From NCBI GenBank assembly GCA_964017145.1, contig OZ024848.1, positions 3,422,501 through 3,486,500 of the forward strand: a DNA stretch of 64,000 nucleotides, read 5' to 3'. A model generated the notes under the pieces. It made no database searches and was not told the DNA's origin. It saw only the letters and a list, made by a program, of their open reading frames with translations. The stretch comes from Agrocybe praecox. Lineage: Eukaryota; Basidiomycota; Agaricomycetes; Agaricales; Agrocybaceae. Shown one piece after another: positions 35,331 through 47,096 of this stretch. Position 1 is the first letter of the stretch; the number at the start of each line of letters is the position of its first letter. The position numbers and the translations under genes are program-made.

Positions 35331-36085
35331 ATAAGGAGACGGAGGGAGTATGGTAGGGGGTCTTGTACTTGGCGTTGTGATTGGGCATCCACCTGCTTTT
35401 GCTTTTGCTTCCCAACGCCGACGCCAACGCCATCGAGGAGAGTCGATCGTCTTGAGCAGGGTCGCATCGTGCTGGTGTTGATCGTGATCCTGAGACTTGG
35501 TATCGGTATCTTCATCCGCGTCCGAGTGTGCACCCTGGGGTTGTTGAGACGATCCGAGGCGGTATCTGCACTCGGACCTGGATCTGCGCCCCTGGCCCTG
35601 GAACAACAATAGTCGATGGCGATGGCGACGGAGGCGCGACGTGCTGAGCGGCAGTATACAGGGGCATTGGCATCCTCTCCAGCGTCGTTCTCTCCCTCTC
35701 CCTCTCCTGCGACTCCCTATGCCTCCGATTCTGACTCGTGACGACAGGAATGAGAATAGGGATAGGTCTCGTAACGCTCAACCCGCCCATCCCCATGTCC
35801 CCGTTCCCATTCCATTGGACAGCGCCCGAGTCCTTCCTCACACGCCTCTCGACATTGGCATTGGTGCTAGGAATGGTTATGCTGATACCAGCCTGAACAT
35901 GCGCGAGGAGCAAGTACGATGACCATTTGTTCTTCGTGAGGGGCTAACTTGAGTCTTGAGCGGAGGAGTGCGTGGGTACTGGTGCTGGTGCTGCTTCGTA
36001 GGTTGGTACGATGAGGAGTATGGTTGATGGCCGAGGTTAGGGATGTGGACAACTTGAACGAATTACGCGGAAGGCAGGAGCTCAT
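35331..36085 (-). pseudogene. LCP pseudogene copy 5, extra 5' partial copy
   Basis: A partial LCP copy: SSTSTSTHALLRS, LLLAHVQAGISI, SVQ/AVQWNGNGD, IVVPGPGAQIQV, DATLLKTIDSP. It breaks off inside the PPYSL region and is joined, near 35325, to the LCP 5' flank (a GGACAGGACAGG-type repeat) of the main copy. The junction differs from that in copies 2 and 3 and lies further downstream in the coding sequence. Confidence 0.75.
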
Positions 36086-36961
36086 CGAGCGTACTAGTAT
36101 CTAAAGATAGAAACGTTTGAGAAACGTCTGATTTGTGGAGTCACGGATTGTCACAAACAACTTTGAACACTGTCGGCGCTCGCCGAATTGGAGGAAATTC
36201 AAATCGGCTCATACCAAAGATAAGACAGATGCACAGCGGTACTGGCACGGCGCGCAAGCACACGTCGAGGTGAAGATCCTCGCGCGCTGAATATGTGTTT
36301 CCTCCTAGTAAAGGCGACTGTACAACCTTCGATGAGATGCCAACGTACTTCGCCATCTCGTCTCAAACATTTCTCATTGAATTCTCATGTACCGTTTCCG
36401 CGAGGAATCTCTCGTATTGATCTCACTTCGAGTACAATCAAGCTGTCTGCATCCACCGAGCGCCCAAGTACAGCTTTTTGAACGCACTGGGGCCGGGCCA
36501 ACACGCGCGCCCCGGTATAGCACGGACATGAACGTGGACGGACTTCGCCTCCACCCCTTCAAATGCGCTGTGCTTGTTTCAAGTTAATGAGCGCCCTTCG
36601 GAAATAATATTAATGATATATATGCTTCGCCTATTGTGGATTCTCAAGTTCCTTCTCCATTGATATCAGAATCAACATGCGACTTAATAGAACTGCTGAT
36701 GTCTCTTAAGGATAAGATGGTGGCGGATATTAAGCATACGAGATGGATGTCTAGAAGCTCCCTGGGAGGTCTTACTATTAGGGACCAATACCCTCATGAT
36801 TTCGAAGCGTATGACACCTAAAACTATTGGAAATGACGTGTTCTCAGTCTCTGTGCTCGTGCTGATGTATCGGTTGAAGGCTGTCTCTACTAAGAATAGC
36901 TAAGGATAGACCATAACAATGTCAGATGGCTTACTCTCGTTGATCCGCAACATAGATCTTA
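36086..36961. other. Divergent spacer F
   Basis: Spacer blocks as in A: CACGGATTGTCACAAACAAC (36142), GGAAATTCAAATCGGCTCAT (36193), then the ACTGCTGATGTCTCTTAAGG block (36692). No gene. Confidence 0.55.
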
Positions 36962-37064
36962 GTCTATCATGGCAACTTAATTCAAGCCGTCATAATAGAC
37001 GCTCGTAATAGTACTTAAGCACAGCGACTACTTGACTTAGGGTATTAAAGAACCACAACCCATT
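36962..37064 (+). promoter_or_regulatory. Conserved upstream block of 7TM copy F
   Basis: The same block (GGCAACTTAATTCAAGCC, then GACGCTCGTAATAGTACTTA) with a few substitutions. Confidence 0.45.
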
Positions 37065-38951
37065 ATGTCTTCCCAGCACGACGACATCTACCCCATATCA
37101 TTTCAAAAATCACTTATTAGTGCTAACTTAAATTCAACATTGATGTTACTATTTCTTGGAGGTAAGTAACGCCTTTATGGAACGTAACGTGGCTGAACAA
37201 CTATACATAGGAGCATATATTGGGGTTTACTTGATAACCTTTCGAATTTATTGTGGGTGCATGTTGCATGAGAGAGGCATAAAATGCTAATCAATATACA
37301 GCGCGCTGGTCCCAGCCAAGGCAGAGAATGGTTACTGGCATCCTTGCAGGACTGTTTGGTTGCACGCTTGGAATTTTGATCATGAACTGGGTTTATACAG
37401 TTACTTGCTTTGCGGGAGGAGAGGCAAACACTACTCGTGGGTAAAAAAAGTGATCACGGATTATGTAATCGGCCAATAATTCCCTTCGTTGTCTCGTTCT
37501 TCAATCCCTTTTAGCACAGTCAGTTCCTTCTCTATTTCTTCACAATTTGACACAGTAGTAGACATAGTTATACATAGTAAAATTCTAAAATTAATATGGT
37601 GTATATCCTCCCCTAGCTTGAGAAATGGCGGCCACACAGTTTGGCATACTGTAAGTCTGTTTGTTAATATCATCTATGTCTAGCTGCTCCCATGGAGTAT
37701 GAACAGCTGGTTTGAGGCCGTCAGCAGTGGTGGGCTGAGGTGTCATTGCTCGTATGATGGTTTTTAGCTCGTGCCAAACAGGTTCAATAGGTAAAAGATC
37801 TGGTGAATTAGGGGGTAGAATAAACTAGTGGGTTATTATGGTCTTCAAACCATTTCTTTGTCTGTTTTCTTGTGTGGCACGAGATAATAATATGCTGGAA
37901 ATGTACTCTGCTACGCTCCTTTGTCATTTATGCATAAAACCCCTTCAAAACACCCTCGGAGAAACCAGGGAATCAACAAGACGCGACGCGACCGAGACAT
38001 GTTAAATATTACATAATCCGTGATCACTTTTTTTACCCACGAGTAGAAATGATACCTTTCGTTTGACTGTGGTTTACCAGTCTTTGGCCGCAGAAAATAT
38101 CACATTCATGATATTATTGGGATTAGACCAGGTTCTTGCAGATGGTTTGCTGGTAAACATCTTATGAGCTGTCTTACTTCATCTTGCTAACAATAATTTT
38201 AGATATGGCGTTCCTGGCACCTTTTTCATGACCGGAAATACGTTACACTTGCATTTCTGGGTCTTTATATTGTTGAAATTGGTAATACCAGTCTCTCTGT
38301 GGATTTCAAATTGTAAATGATTATAGTTTTACAGTGATGACCATTACCACAATTTTCATGAACTTTCTGTTTAACCTAGACCCACTGCGCTATGACACAT
38401 ATCAATTTGGGCAGCAGTACAACATCATCTGTGCGACTAGCCAGTGTGTTATAGCTACAACGAGTATAATTGTGTCACTTACAATTGGCATGAAAATCTA
38501 TTCCTCAACACTCTTGAATCACAAGGCTCGAAGAAAATACACGCACATCGTTGAAATAACAATAGGGTCGTCGGCCTTATACTCCTGCTCAACATTGATG
38601 ACGGCAATTACTTTGTTCGCCGATACTAGCCAAACTGAAGCATCTGCTCTCAATGCAGGAGGATATATCAATTCAATTATGGCTATCACAACCGTAAGTG
38701 GATTATGAATCACCTTGAAAAGGCTTTCTGATCACCCTGAATCAATTTAATAGGCATTTGCACCGACCCTCATGGTTGCCCGTATTGAATTCGGAAGGAA
38801 GAATTCAACCGAGGAGTTCTCAACCAATATGATCTCAGAATCAAGTGATCATGTCGTTAGTGCCTTCGCAGCCGCTCTTCAAAATCACGACAGCTCTGAG
38901 ATTCAAGAAGTACCTCTTGATGTCACAAAAATCCGAACTGAACAAGTCTAA
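37065..38951 (+). pseudogene. 7TM copy F, disrupted by a Tc1/mariner relic
   Basis: Exons 37065-37161, 37211-37252, 37302-37433 continuing at 38046-38152, then 38203-38281, 38335-38693 and 38754-38951. Apart from the 610-bp insertion, all frames, splice sites and the usual exon lengths are preserved (exon 3 is again 239 nt once the insertion is discounted), so the gene was probably intact when hit. As it stands translation stops four codons into the insertion junction (TAA at 37442-37444), after about 93 aa, losing spans 3 to 7. Exon 5 is 12 nt shorter than in A, C and D, an in-frame difference. The tail ends TEQV. Confidence 0.85.
37434..38043 (-). mobile_element. Tc1/mariner-derived non-autonomous element, copy 1
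   Basis: 610 bp with perfect 36-bp terminal inverted repeats beginning CTCGTGGGTAAAAAAAG, flanked by TA on each side (37432-37433 and 38044-38045), the TA target duplication of Tc1/mariner elements. Inside, the minus strand keeps the end of a Tc1 transposase: a SCHT motif, KKWFEDHN, NSPDLLPIEPVWHELK. The position of the second catalytic Asp (usually QQDNA) reads HIII, and everything N-terminal is deleted. It is therefore a deletion derivative that needed a helper. Confidence 0.9.
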
Positions 38952-39589
38952 CATATATATGGTACGAGATATACCTGCAGTCTTAACCCCCTTTTCTCAA
39001 TTCGGTATTACCCATAGCTTCTTCCTTCCCTCGGCGTCGTTCACTGTCCTTATGTTGCAATCATGTATATTTAATCGCATCAATGCCAAAATCTCTTCGT
39101 ATATAATTTACAAGATTTTCTCGAATTTTGATACTCTAATTTAAGACATGCTTCTGCTCTTAATTATAGCACTGAATTTTCCGCGGCCATAACGCCTTCT
39201 AAAACTCCGCGTCAACACATCAAAGGCCAAAAAAAACCAATAATTGCGGTCTCCTCTGACTACATGGAACTTATTAGGGCTCCAATTCCTCTGAGCTGCG
39301 TCTCCTCGAAACCCTTGTTATGTGTATCTACGCAGTCTCTTCGACGCCTTTATTAACTGTACTCCCGCGAGCCCACGCTCTCGAGTCGTACCCGATTCAA
39401 CTTTGAAGAATTACACAGATCAATAAGATAAGATAATCAGAGAAACAGTATAAACGTATGTATGTACAGAGCTAGCACGTACATACATACGTAGGATATG
39501 GAGCTTGAGGTATATAGGTAGACAGCCAGTGTTCACACACTACTACCAGCCACTCCAAGCCTAGGTCGTCTAGTAACGAATGATGTTTG
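38952..39589. other. 3' flank of 7TM copy F
   Basis: Non-coding; matches the 3' flanks of genes A, C and D as far as about 39400. Contains the hairpin at 39454-39492. Confidence 0.5.
39454..39492. repeat. Inverted repeat hairpin
   Basis: Perfect 14-bp arms ACGTATGTATGTAC and GTACATACATACGT separated by 11 bases. Function unknown; it lies just outside the orphan LCP flank. The TATG/CATA microsatellite composition makes chance expansion plausible. Confidence 0.7.
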
Positions 39590-40985
39590 AATTTTTTGAA
39601 GGGTCGAAAGACCGCATATATGCGACTTTTGTATTTATAAATGTGTGTGTGTGTGTCATGAAATAAAAACGGATCGACGTCGATTCCTGATCGTTAGAAT
39701 GGTTCGTAGGTCGTTCGTATGCGGCAACAGGAACAACAGGAACAGCGCGAAGCTGGAGCATGACGTGCATGCAGTGCACCCTTGCTTGCCTCTGGTAGGC
39801 CGGCAGGAGGACAAGACAACGTCGCCTGTGTCGAAGTAACTGGACTGAACTGGACCGATGTGTTGCGTTGCGCTATTCTCCTGCATGCAGAAGGGTCAAG
39901 GCCATGGGTCTTGAATTTATAAATTCCCCAAGCTAAAAGGCTCGTGCATGCGCGTGGGCAGTGGAGTGTCGTCGAGACGTGTGGGTGTAGCGTAAGTAGG
40001 TCGTGATAGTAATGGTGATGATGGATTGGATGACGTGATCGTGGTGGTGGTAGTGGTGAGAGAATCCCATCAATCCAATCACTCGACTCGACTCGACTCG
40101 GACTCGGACTCTTCATTCAAGAAGAATCCATCCAAGGAGGAGTATGGAAGAGAAGACGGAAGACAAGATGTAGTGAAAAGACAGTATGTATATATGTACG
40201 TAAGTGTGTACATAGGTTTTGTTTAAGAGGAAAGAAGCAACTGAAAAATGAGAATGAGGATAACAAACGGATAGCGGATAGATGAATAGATGGATAACAA
40301 GATGATGATGAGAAAGCGACAGCAAGGAGACACAGATGAGATAAGAGAAGAAGAAAATGAGAAGAGAAGAAAAGAAACAAAAAAACCCAGAAAGATACGA
40401 AGGAAAAGATAAACCGATGAGAAAGAAGAGAAAACAAACACAAAGAAAAAAAAACGAGGAGATGAGATGACCAATTCGACCGACACGAACATCGTGCATC
40501 AACCCGAAAAGACAACGCACGAAGCGACTCAAAAGCTTCATTGATGCAGATGCATGATAATCGATAAACACACACAAGAGCGAAAAAAGGCCATGAAACC
40601 TCGAACATCAGAGATGCGAGATGCTAGCCAGGCAGCATAACACAACACAACAAATTCGTTCGATCCAATCGAAAAAAAAAGAGACGACGCACCTACTCGG
40701 ATCGTCCATCGAACACCAATCAAGGTGGAGGGCGAGAGGAGGCGTCATACGTGATTACAGTGCTGGTGCTGGTGCTGGCAATGATAGAATTTCGAAAAGA
40801 AAGGGAGGAAGGGAAGGACTTCGAGTTCCGGTCCGCGTTGTGATTCTGAAAGCGTCGTATAATCGTTGGATGGAACCTATCACCATAATTATATCAGAAA
40901 AGCTCATACGTAAGAGAGTAGAGGGTACTCACATGAACATCCTCACGAATAAAGGAAAGGAAAGGAAAGAAACACCCGCTCAACG
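39590..40985 (-). repeat. Orphan 3' flank of an LCP unit
   Basis: About 1.4 kb matching the downstream flank of the intact LCP gene (59864-60960) on the minus strand, from the GAAAGACCGCATATATGCG palindrome half (39605) to an ACGAATAAAGGAAAGG segment (40948). The LCP coding sequence that should follow is absent: homology ends near 40985 just before the stop region. This is the right edge of the tandem array. Confidence 0.7.
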
Positions 40986-41169
40986 TGTGTATCTTTCAGG
41001 AGTCGTAATTCAGATTCTAGAAGTCGCCGCTTTAAACTTAAAGGTCATGTGACTCCGGCGTGTCGGCAGTCGGGACGGGGGAATCGGCGATAAATTAAGC
41101 GGCTGCGACCAAGCTGCGACCCTCACCGCCAGCGTGAATCATACCGTCTGGAATTTCTGCCTTTGATCA

Positions 41170-42150
41170 ATAAATATCAGTTTCCACAAATTCCTTCGTA
41201 GAGCTCATGAAAATCTCCTCCAAAACTTTGGAAAACGGACGGTTCTTGGCTATAGCTCCTAAGGAATTATTTCAAAGTCTTCATGCTCAAATATCGTCCT
41301 AAGTTTCGATCGTCATGGAGAAACTACGCAGTATCACAATCAAAATAGCTTATATTCCACTTCCACCGGACTTTCTTTATGCTCTTCATACGCCTATGCT
41401 ACGTACATTGGAAATTCAAATAATAAATGACAGCTACTGTCGCCCATGTAACCTGAAGGACATCAATGCTATGATATCCCGTATGGGTTGTCACAACCTG
41501 TAGTCTTGTTTTGTCCAATCTCGCGCACACAGGACCAAGTTCCTCAGTTTAGAAAGAAGTCGTATTCTGCGACCAGGAGTATACCACTGACAGACTTGAC
41601 GGTACAAGTCAATCCCAAAATCCGATTGAAGAATTATCAACACGTTTTCCGCATCTTGAAGAGCTGGGGCTTCCACCCAACTTAGCCTTGGACCGCAATG
41701 CACTTCCTCTTGATTAAACGGAGGATACTTCCAAAACTCCGCCGTTTGAATGTTGGGACAATTTACGCCGAGCTAGTTTTGAGTATGATCCGGATGAGGA
41801 GCATGGGTGTCTCTGAGATCCAGTACCTCGAGATGACGGTCTTGAACGTCCCATTCAGAGCCGAGGATCAGACTCTATCGGCCTTAGATGTAAGGCTGAG
41901 GATCAGATCAGCTTTTCCGAAGGCCTTACACTTCAATTTAGACCATGATGTGTTCCCTGTGTTCGGGTGTTCGATTAAACACCAGGCTCCTGGTGGCGTC
42001 TGTTTTTCTTCCTTACTTTTCGTGCTTTCAAAGTGTTCTCGTCGTTTTGTTTCCCATCATGCATTCCTTTTTCCGTTGCTATTTACTATTACAATGTTAT
42101 CGAACGCCATTTACATTTGCTCTTGCATAAATCACAGTAGATATAAAATT
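41170..42150 (+). pseudogene. F-box/LRR-like protein relic
   Basis: Fragments in different frames read like the LRR half of the fungal F-box-like proteins so abundant in agaricomycetes: MEKLRSITIKIAYIPLPPDF with LHTPMLRTLEIQII (41315-41500), TRFPHLEELGLPPNLALDR (about 41640-41700), then LPKLRRLNVGTIYAELVLSM and EIQYLEMTVLNVP (41720-41860). A stop or frame change separates each block. No F-box itself is visible. A decayed gene, or a gene with introns I cannot place. Confidence 0.5.
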
Positions 42151-42475
42151 GAAATTACATGGTTCGTGCGCAGTCACGACGCGGCGGTGGAGGTTACGAT
42201 GCCCAGTTGAGCTCCTTCAGGATGTGCAGTGCACGGGCTGAACCACTCCGCGGAGATCGGTTCTCTTGCGACTTTTCTTCCGTTTATGTTACAGGACGAC
42301 ATGACACAGATAAGTACCGATTACCTCGCCCTTCCAGAACAAAAGAGAAGGAAAAAAACTTCCCAAAAGAAGTTTTACTAGCTCGCTTCGAATCACGAAA
42401 CCACGACATGGTGGATAACAGGATTTAGAAACGATAATCCATTCCGTAAGCAAGGGGAAACTCAACTGTATCAAT

Positions 42476-44820
42476 CTATCTTATACCACCCCTTATTTGA
42501 ACTTTACACAGGTGGATTTCGGTATCTGCAGTAGATTCACCGCAGTCCCACTGTGAGAGTAATTGTACATCCCTCTCGTCATAATCTCTAACTGCTTCGG
42601 GTACATCATTCCGGGCCGAAAGAAGATATGGAGGGAGTTCCGACTTGTTTAGAAGGTCAAAACAGTGTAGGATGGCATTGGAATACAAACGTCCCCCTGA
42701 TTCTTTTATAGAGTACTGCTTTGATCGTGCCGGGTTCAGTAGGTACTCTGCAACCACTTCGTCTTGTTGAATTATAGGCGGAATAGCCCTACCACTGGAG
42801 GAAAGAAAAAGTGCATCTCCTCTCCTGGACTCCTCACGCTGCCGTCCGATTAAGTGGGCTGACGGGTTTCTGTGTTTCATGCTCAGAATAGCCAGTATGA
42901 GTGAGAGTCTCGTATTCGCGTAGTATGGCTCAAGCATGGCGCTGAACTCTTCGTCCAAAACATTTTGTAGTTTGATATAAGCGTCTATCTTGTCCTAAGT
43001 CGCGAATGAGCTCAAGATATCCTGCCAGAAGAGCTGGAGTTGAAGTTACGTACTGATCGTTTAAAGAAATGCAGAAGAACTGGGATGGACCCTTTCAGAT
43101 AATGTTGGTAGGTTTGGTCATCCAATGATGGCAAGTGCAACAACCGTATAAATAAGCGACCATCCAGCATTTTTGCTAGTTCAGCATCGCAGTCGACTTC
43201 GTTGGAGAATCCTAGGAAAATTTGACTGGCAATAAAGAGCGAATTACTGGTACTGCTGGTTGCCCCTGAGGTCGAGTTTACAATAAGGGATCAGTAAAAA
43301 TTGCTGTTGCAGTAGTAGGAAGTGTCCGTACTCATGATAAAACTGAGGCATTGTTTTAGTTGTTCTGGTACTACTTCCTTTGGGTTGCGGTAGTAATCCT
43401 GTGACCTGACTGGATCGCCAAGGAAATCCTGGAATGATGCATGATGAATCTTGATAACTTGACCCTTATCTGTGTCAACAAAGGCGACCAAGCCCCCCAA
43501 GTCGCATAAAAGACTCTCGATGTCTCCGGGATCAAGTTCAAGGATGCTTTCGAAATCGGAAATATAGCAGTTCTTGTCGAAGTTGCTTACAGTTATCACA
43601 AATCGCAAAATACGGAGAACCAGAGTGATGTCCTCCGATGCGGAGAGAATGTGGGTATATAAACGATCCAATTCAGCGAATGGCATATCCTTTTCGTTTG
43701 CCCGAGAACGTAGGCCTTGAATAACGTCAAGCCTATTATCAGGTCGTGTGCGGGGAGATTCAACGTATCTAACAATGGTTGCAGCATAGATGAGTTGTGC
43801 AGAGGATTTCTTGACCAACTTGTTTACGACCCAATTGCCGGGCCATTCCTTCTGGAGGAAGTGTTTAAAGCGATATGTTTGTTAGATATGTCGGAATTTG
43901 TCTCGCAAAAAATGGTAGATATCGATATCAGAACGGTAGTCGTTGTCTAGAGAGATGCGACTAAGAACGTTCGAAGTATCTGCGTCAAAAGCCGTTTGAA
44001 TGTCGAGTTCGGAGCGACTGGCAACAAGGAATAGGATTGGACTTGGCAAGCGAAGGCTATTCACTGCGTGGAAGAGGGCCACGATTACTTCACGCTGGGC
44101 CTCGCCACCTTTGCATTCATCGAGTCCGTCAACTATTACAAGCCGTCTAGACGTCGTGTATGCGTCCGCCTGGATCAACCTTTGAAGGGGCTCGTAGATT
44201 AACTGTGTGATGATGTTGCGATCGAAAATCAGAGGGTCATTTTCAATGACTGATAAAATGTCGTCTTTAATTGCCGGAATATATGCGGATATTTGATACG
44301 AGATTGTTGCTATCAGGGACCCAGGATGGTTTCGAGTAGAGTCGAGTCGTGCGAAGAAGAAAACCTGCGAGCAGATATCCATTTGTGTCGCATAATTCTG
44401 CTAATGTCTGTGCGATCGCCAACTTTCCTGCACCTGCAGCTCCATTGAGCCACATTATTATCTTATCTCTTGTTTCTGGATCGTTGTTCATGACCCAATC
44501 CATGAGCTTGCGAAGGACGGCTATTCGGGTGTTTTCATGGCATTTTGGGGCATCGAACCGCGCCTTTGAGTTATGAAATACCGCTGATGACACATTCTGA
44601 TTCAGTAGTTGCAGTCCAACTATGAGAATTTAAAGCCAACAATCATAATTGAGTCGATTAGTACGAACAAGATGGAGCGACCCGCAGTCATACCTCGGGG
44701 CCCTTGCTGAATGTATTGCCTCCTATCATTGTGGGTGATGAAAGTACCGCCTGTCACGACTCCGTGATGCACTGTAAGGGCACTAGACGCATGTGTGGTC
44801 TGTCTGAGTGGATTGGACAT
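42476..44820 (-). pseudogene. NACHT NLR-type NTPase, disrupted
   Basis: Fungal NLR-like protein; such proteins are STAND NTPases thought to act in non-self recognition and cell death. The likely start is the ATG at 44820 (MSNPLRQ), with HGVVTGGTFITHND, then an intron of about 70 nt ending near 44627. Exon 2 reads GLQLLNQNVSSAVFHNSKAR and a P-loop GAAGAGKLAIAQT. The usual Ser/Thr after the P-loop Lys is Leu, which should impair Mg-nucleotide binding. Walker B is RLVIVDGLDECKG; LFLVASRSELDIQ follows. Lesions: a 1-nt frameshift near 44365, an in-frame TAA near 43882 (before the KLVKKSSAQLIYAAT segment), and frame changes between 43290 and 42960. The C-terminus has two DFL/EYL..PARS-type blocks (HHASFQDFLGDPVRSQDY and EYLLNPARSKQY). 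Confidence 0.75.
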
Positions 44821-44883
44821 CGTTTGTTCCAACGAATACTGTAATCGTGAAGCAGCGTGATGGATGGACGCGGTCGGGATCAT

Positions 44884-47096
44884 GGATGTATATACCCGTA
44901 ACCGGTAGCGCCATTGCGGGCCGGCACGTACTTTTCATCCTAATTCTATAAATAACCGTTGAACGCTGACTGGAGGTATACCATGATCAAATTGAAATGC
45001 TAATGCCTAAGTGGAATGACGGAAGAAAAGACTTATTAAAACGAATAAATCTGGAGTCTGGACTGAATTTTCACTCAGAAAACCATCTCAAGTGGGCAAA
45101 GCGGGCGAGATAAGATGAAGATCTTGAATTGAATTTAGCGACAAGTTACACAAAATGGTGGATTTACAACCGGGATGAGGGTGAGAGTATACAGAGAATT
45201 TATTTGAAAGCAGCATTGAGGAATAATGAACTTTAATAGAGACACGACCGTGGTCCCACTTTGACTATAGGGCCCGCAGATCGTTAAGAAGTTGAAGCAC
45301 TGGGGTAGAAATTAAAGCCTGTGTCTGCTACGAACATTTGCTTCTGGGAGACTGTTGGATCACTGGAATCTCACCGATAACTCACATTTAGATATTTACA
45401 CGGTTTTAAACGTCGATGAAACACTGACACATCTGCCCAGCGACAGACACGATCTCAAATTTCAATTAACTATGTTCGTGAGTCTAGATGGGACAAGAGG
45501 TTTAAAAATTGTGCAAGCCTGAAACGTCCAAAGAAGAATAATGTCTTTCTCAGCCTGTTATCCGCAGCGAAAAGAAAGGAACGTGATGTTTGTCAGTGCC
45601 GGAGGATACATACTCGTAACAGCATGTTTCTATCCTGGTAGCCAGTGGCGACGTCAATGACCGAGAAGTTTTGAGTTTCAACAACGCAATTTGTCGACAC
45701 GGCAGCATAACAAGGTCCGGTGGATGTTTAACAGTAAGCAATGCAGTCAATAGCTCCTGTCCAGGGATTGGATAGTTACCAATGAAAATGACTCTACCTG
45801 ATATCCTAATAGTAGGATCGTTTATGCGTCGGAGTAAACTTTAAGTATCCTGGAATTTTTGGCACGCGGTAACAAGAAAATAATTTTTTTTGTATTGTGC
45901 ACGCAACGCCTCTGGATCAAGCTGTGGGTATTTTTTTTCCGAGTCACATTTGGATGATTGAAGTTTGAAATTCGAGCGTTGGAGGATAGGGGAGTCAGGA
46001 CGCGTCGAATAACCCTAACCTAGGTTTTAGTCGGTTCCGATGACGGCGCGCTGAATGAAGATATAATAATTTTAAAATGTACGTAATACATACTAATAAT
46101 ATTTTATTGCCCTTAGTTCGGCCGAGTGCTTATGGAGAAATCAGGTGTGGGACCCAAAAGAACGGCAATGCCGCTGATGCTTCTTGATGTCCCAGTGCTA
46201 GATAAGTCGTTCAAACTTCATTCAACTGACTTCCTAGAAACTGGGTATATAAGTAAGTATATGTGGTTAAGGGTACTGGTAATTTTCAAACAGAAACGTA
46301 CCTTTCCATCTGATTAAATCTGACATACCGAACACGCGTAGGAGCAGAACAGCCAGATTGGGAAAGAATTGAACGGCGCGGGGCGTGATCGGAGAATATA
46401 TAGAAGTACAAGCCATAATTATACGTTGAATATAAATTTCGTAACGGTCTAAACCGGGGTAGCCAAAATATATTAATTATTGTGATCATCACGCAGCTGA
46501 ATGCATCAGTTACGGCGGATTGTGCTTTCCTTAACCACGTCCACTACGTCGAGTAGAAACAGTAAACACCACATTTTCTGCGATCTTCTTGCGAACATTC
46601 TGCTCAAGCGATATCTCTGAGCATTTCGGTGTTAGGAGGGCGTGGAAAAAACATTCGGTTGCGGTTGGAGTCCTCCCTCTGGGTTGAAAGGTGTGTGATC
46701 AGGACTCAGAGACGTACAGGGTCTCGTGGGTATACGGCACAATTCAAGCTCTGCATTACAGTTTCTCGACGTCGACCTCTCGCTTAACTCGTGGCGCCAG
46801 GGTCCTGTCGAGAGCAGAAAACCCAGGGACTTGGTTGAGGCATCGAATGGAAGAAGAAAGAGGTACAGCGATAAGCTGGGAAAACTGAGGAAGAACAAGA
46901 AGTAGCCTACCAACGGCAGCAATTAATCACCACCCCTCGCTTGCTTGAAGAAGGAAGGAAGGACAGAACCCCTGTCACACGGATTGCCGTAAGTTTTATT
47001 TTCCCGCCAAATCCCTTCACTTACTGACCAGCAACAGACAGCCTTGAGACACTGCGACTGGCAGCAACACAGTTTTTTTCCTGACCTTTTACCACG
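44884..47096. other. Intergenic region
   Basis: About 2.2 kb with no supported gene. Short open frames (for example 45550-45750 and 46126-46317) show nothing recognisable. It separates the NLR relic (-) from the large gene at 47097 (+), so it should hold both promoters. Confidence 0.5.

Noticed and set aside
5121..38951. The 7TM array as a mating-type B locus with STE3 pheromone receptors
   Set aside because: The span count fits, but the sequences lack STE3-like motifs and no short CaaX-ended pheromone precursor was seen nearby. The exon plan and motifs fit the expanded agaricomycete 7TM families better.
46008..46022. Telomere-like AACCCTAACC sequence
   Set aside because: Fewer than two repeat units; too short to mean anything.
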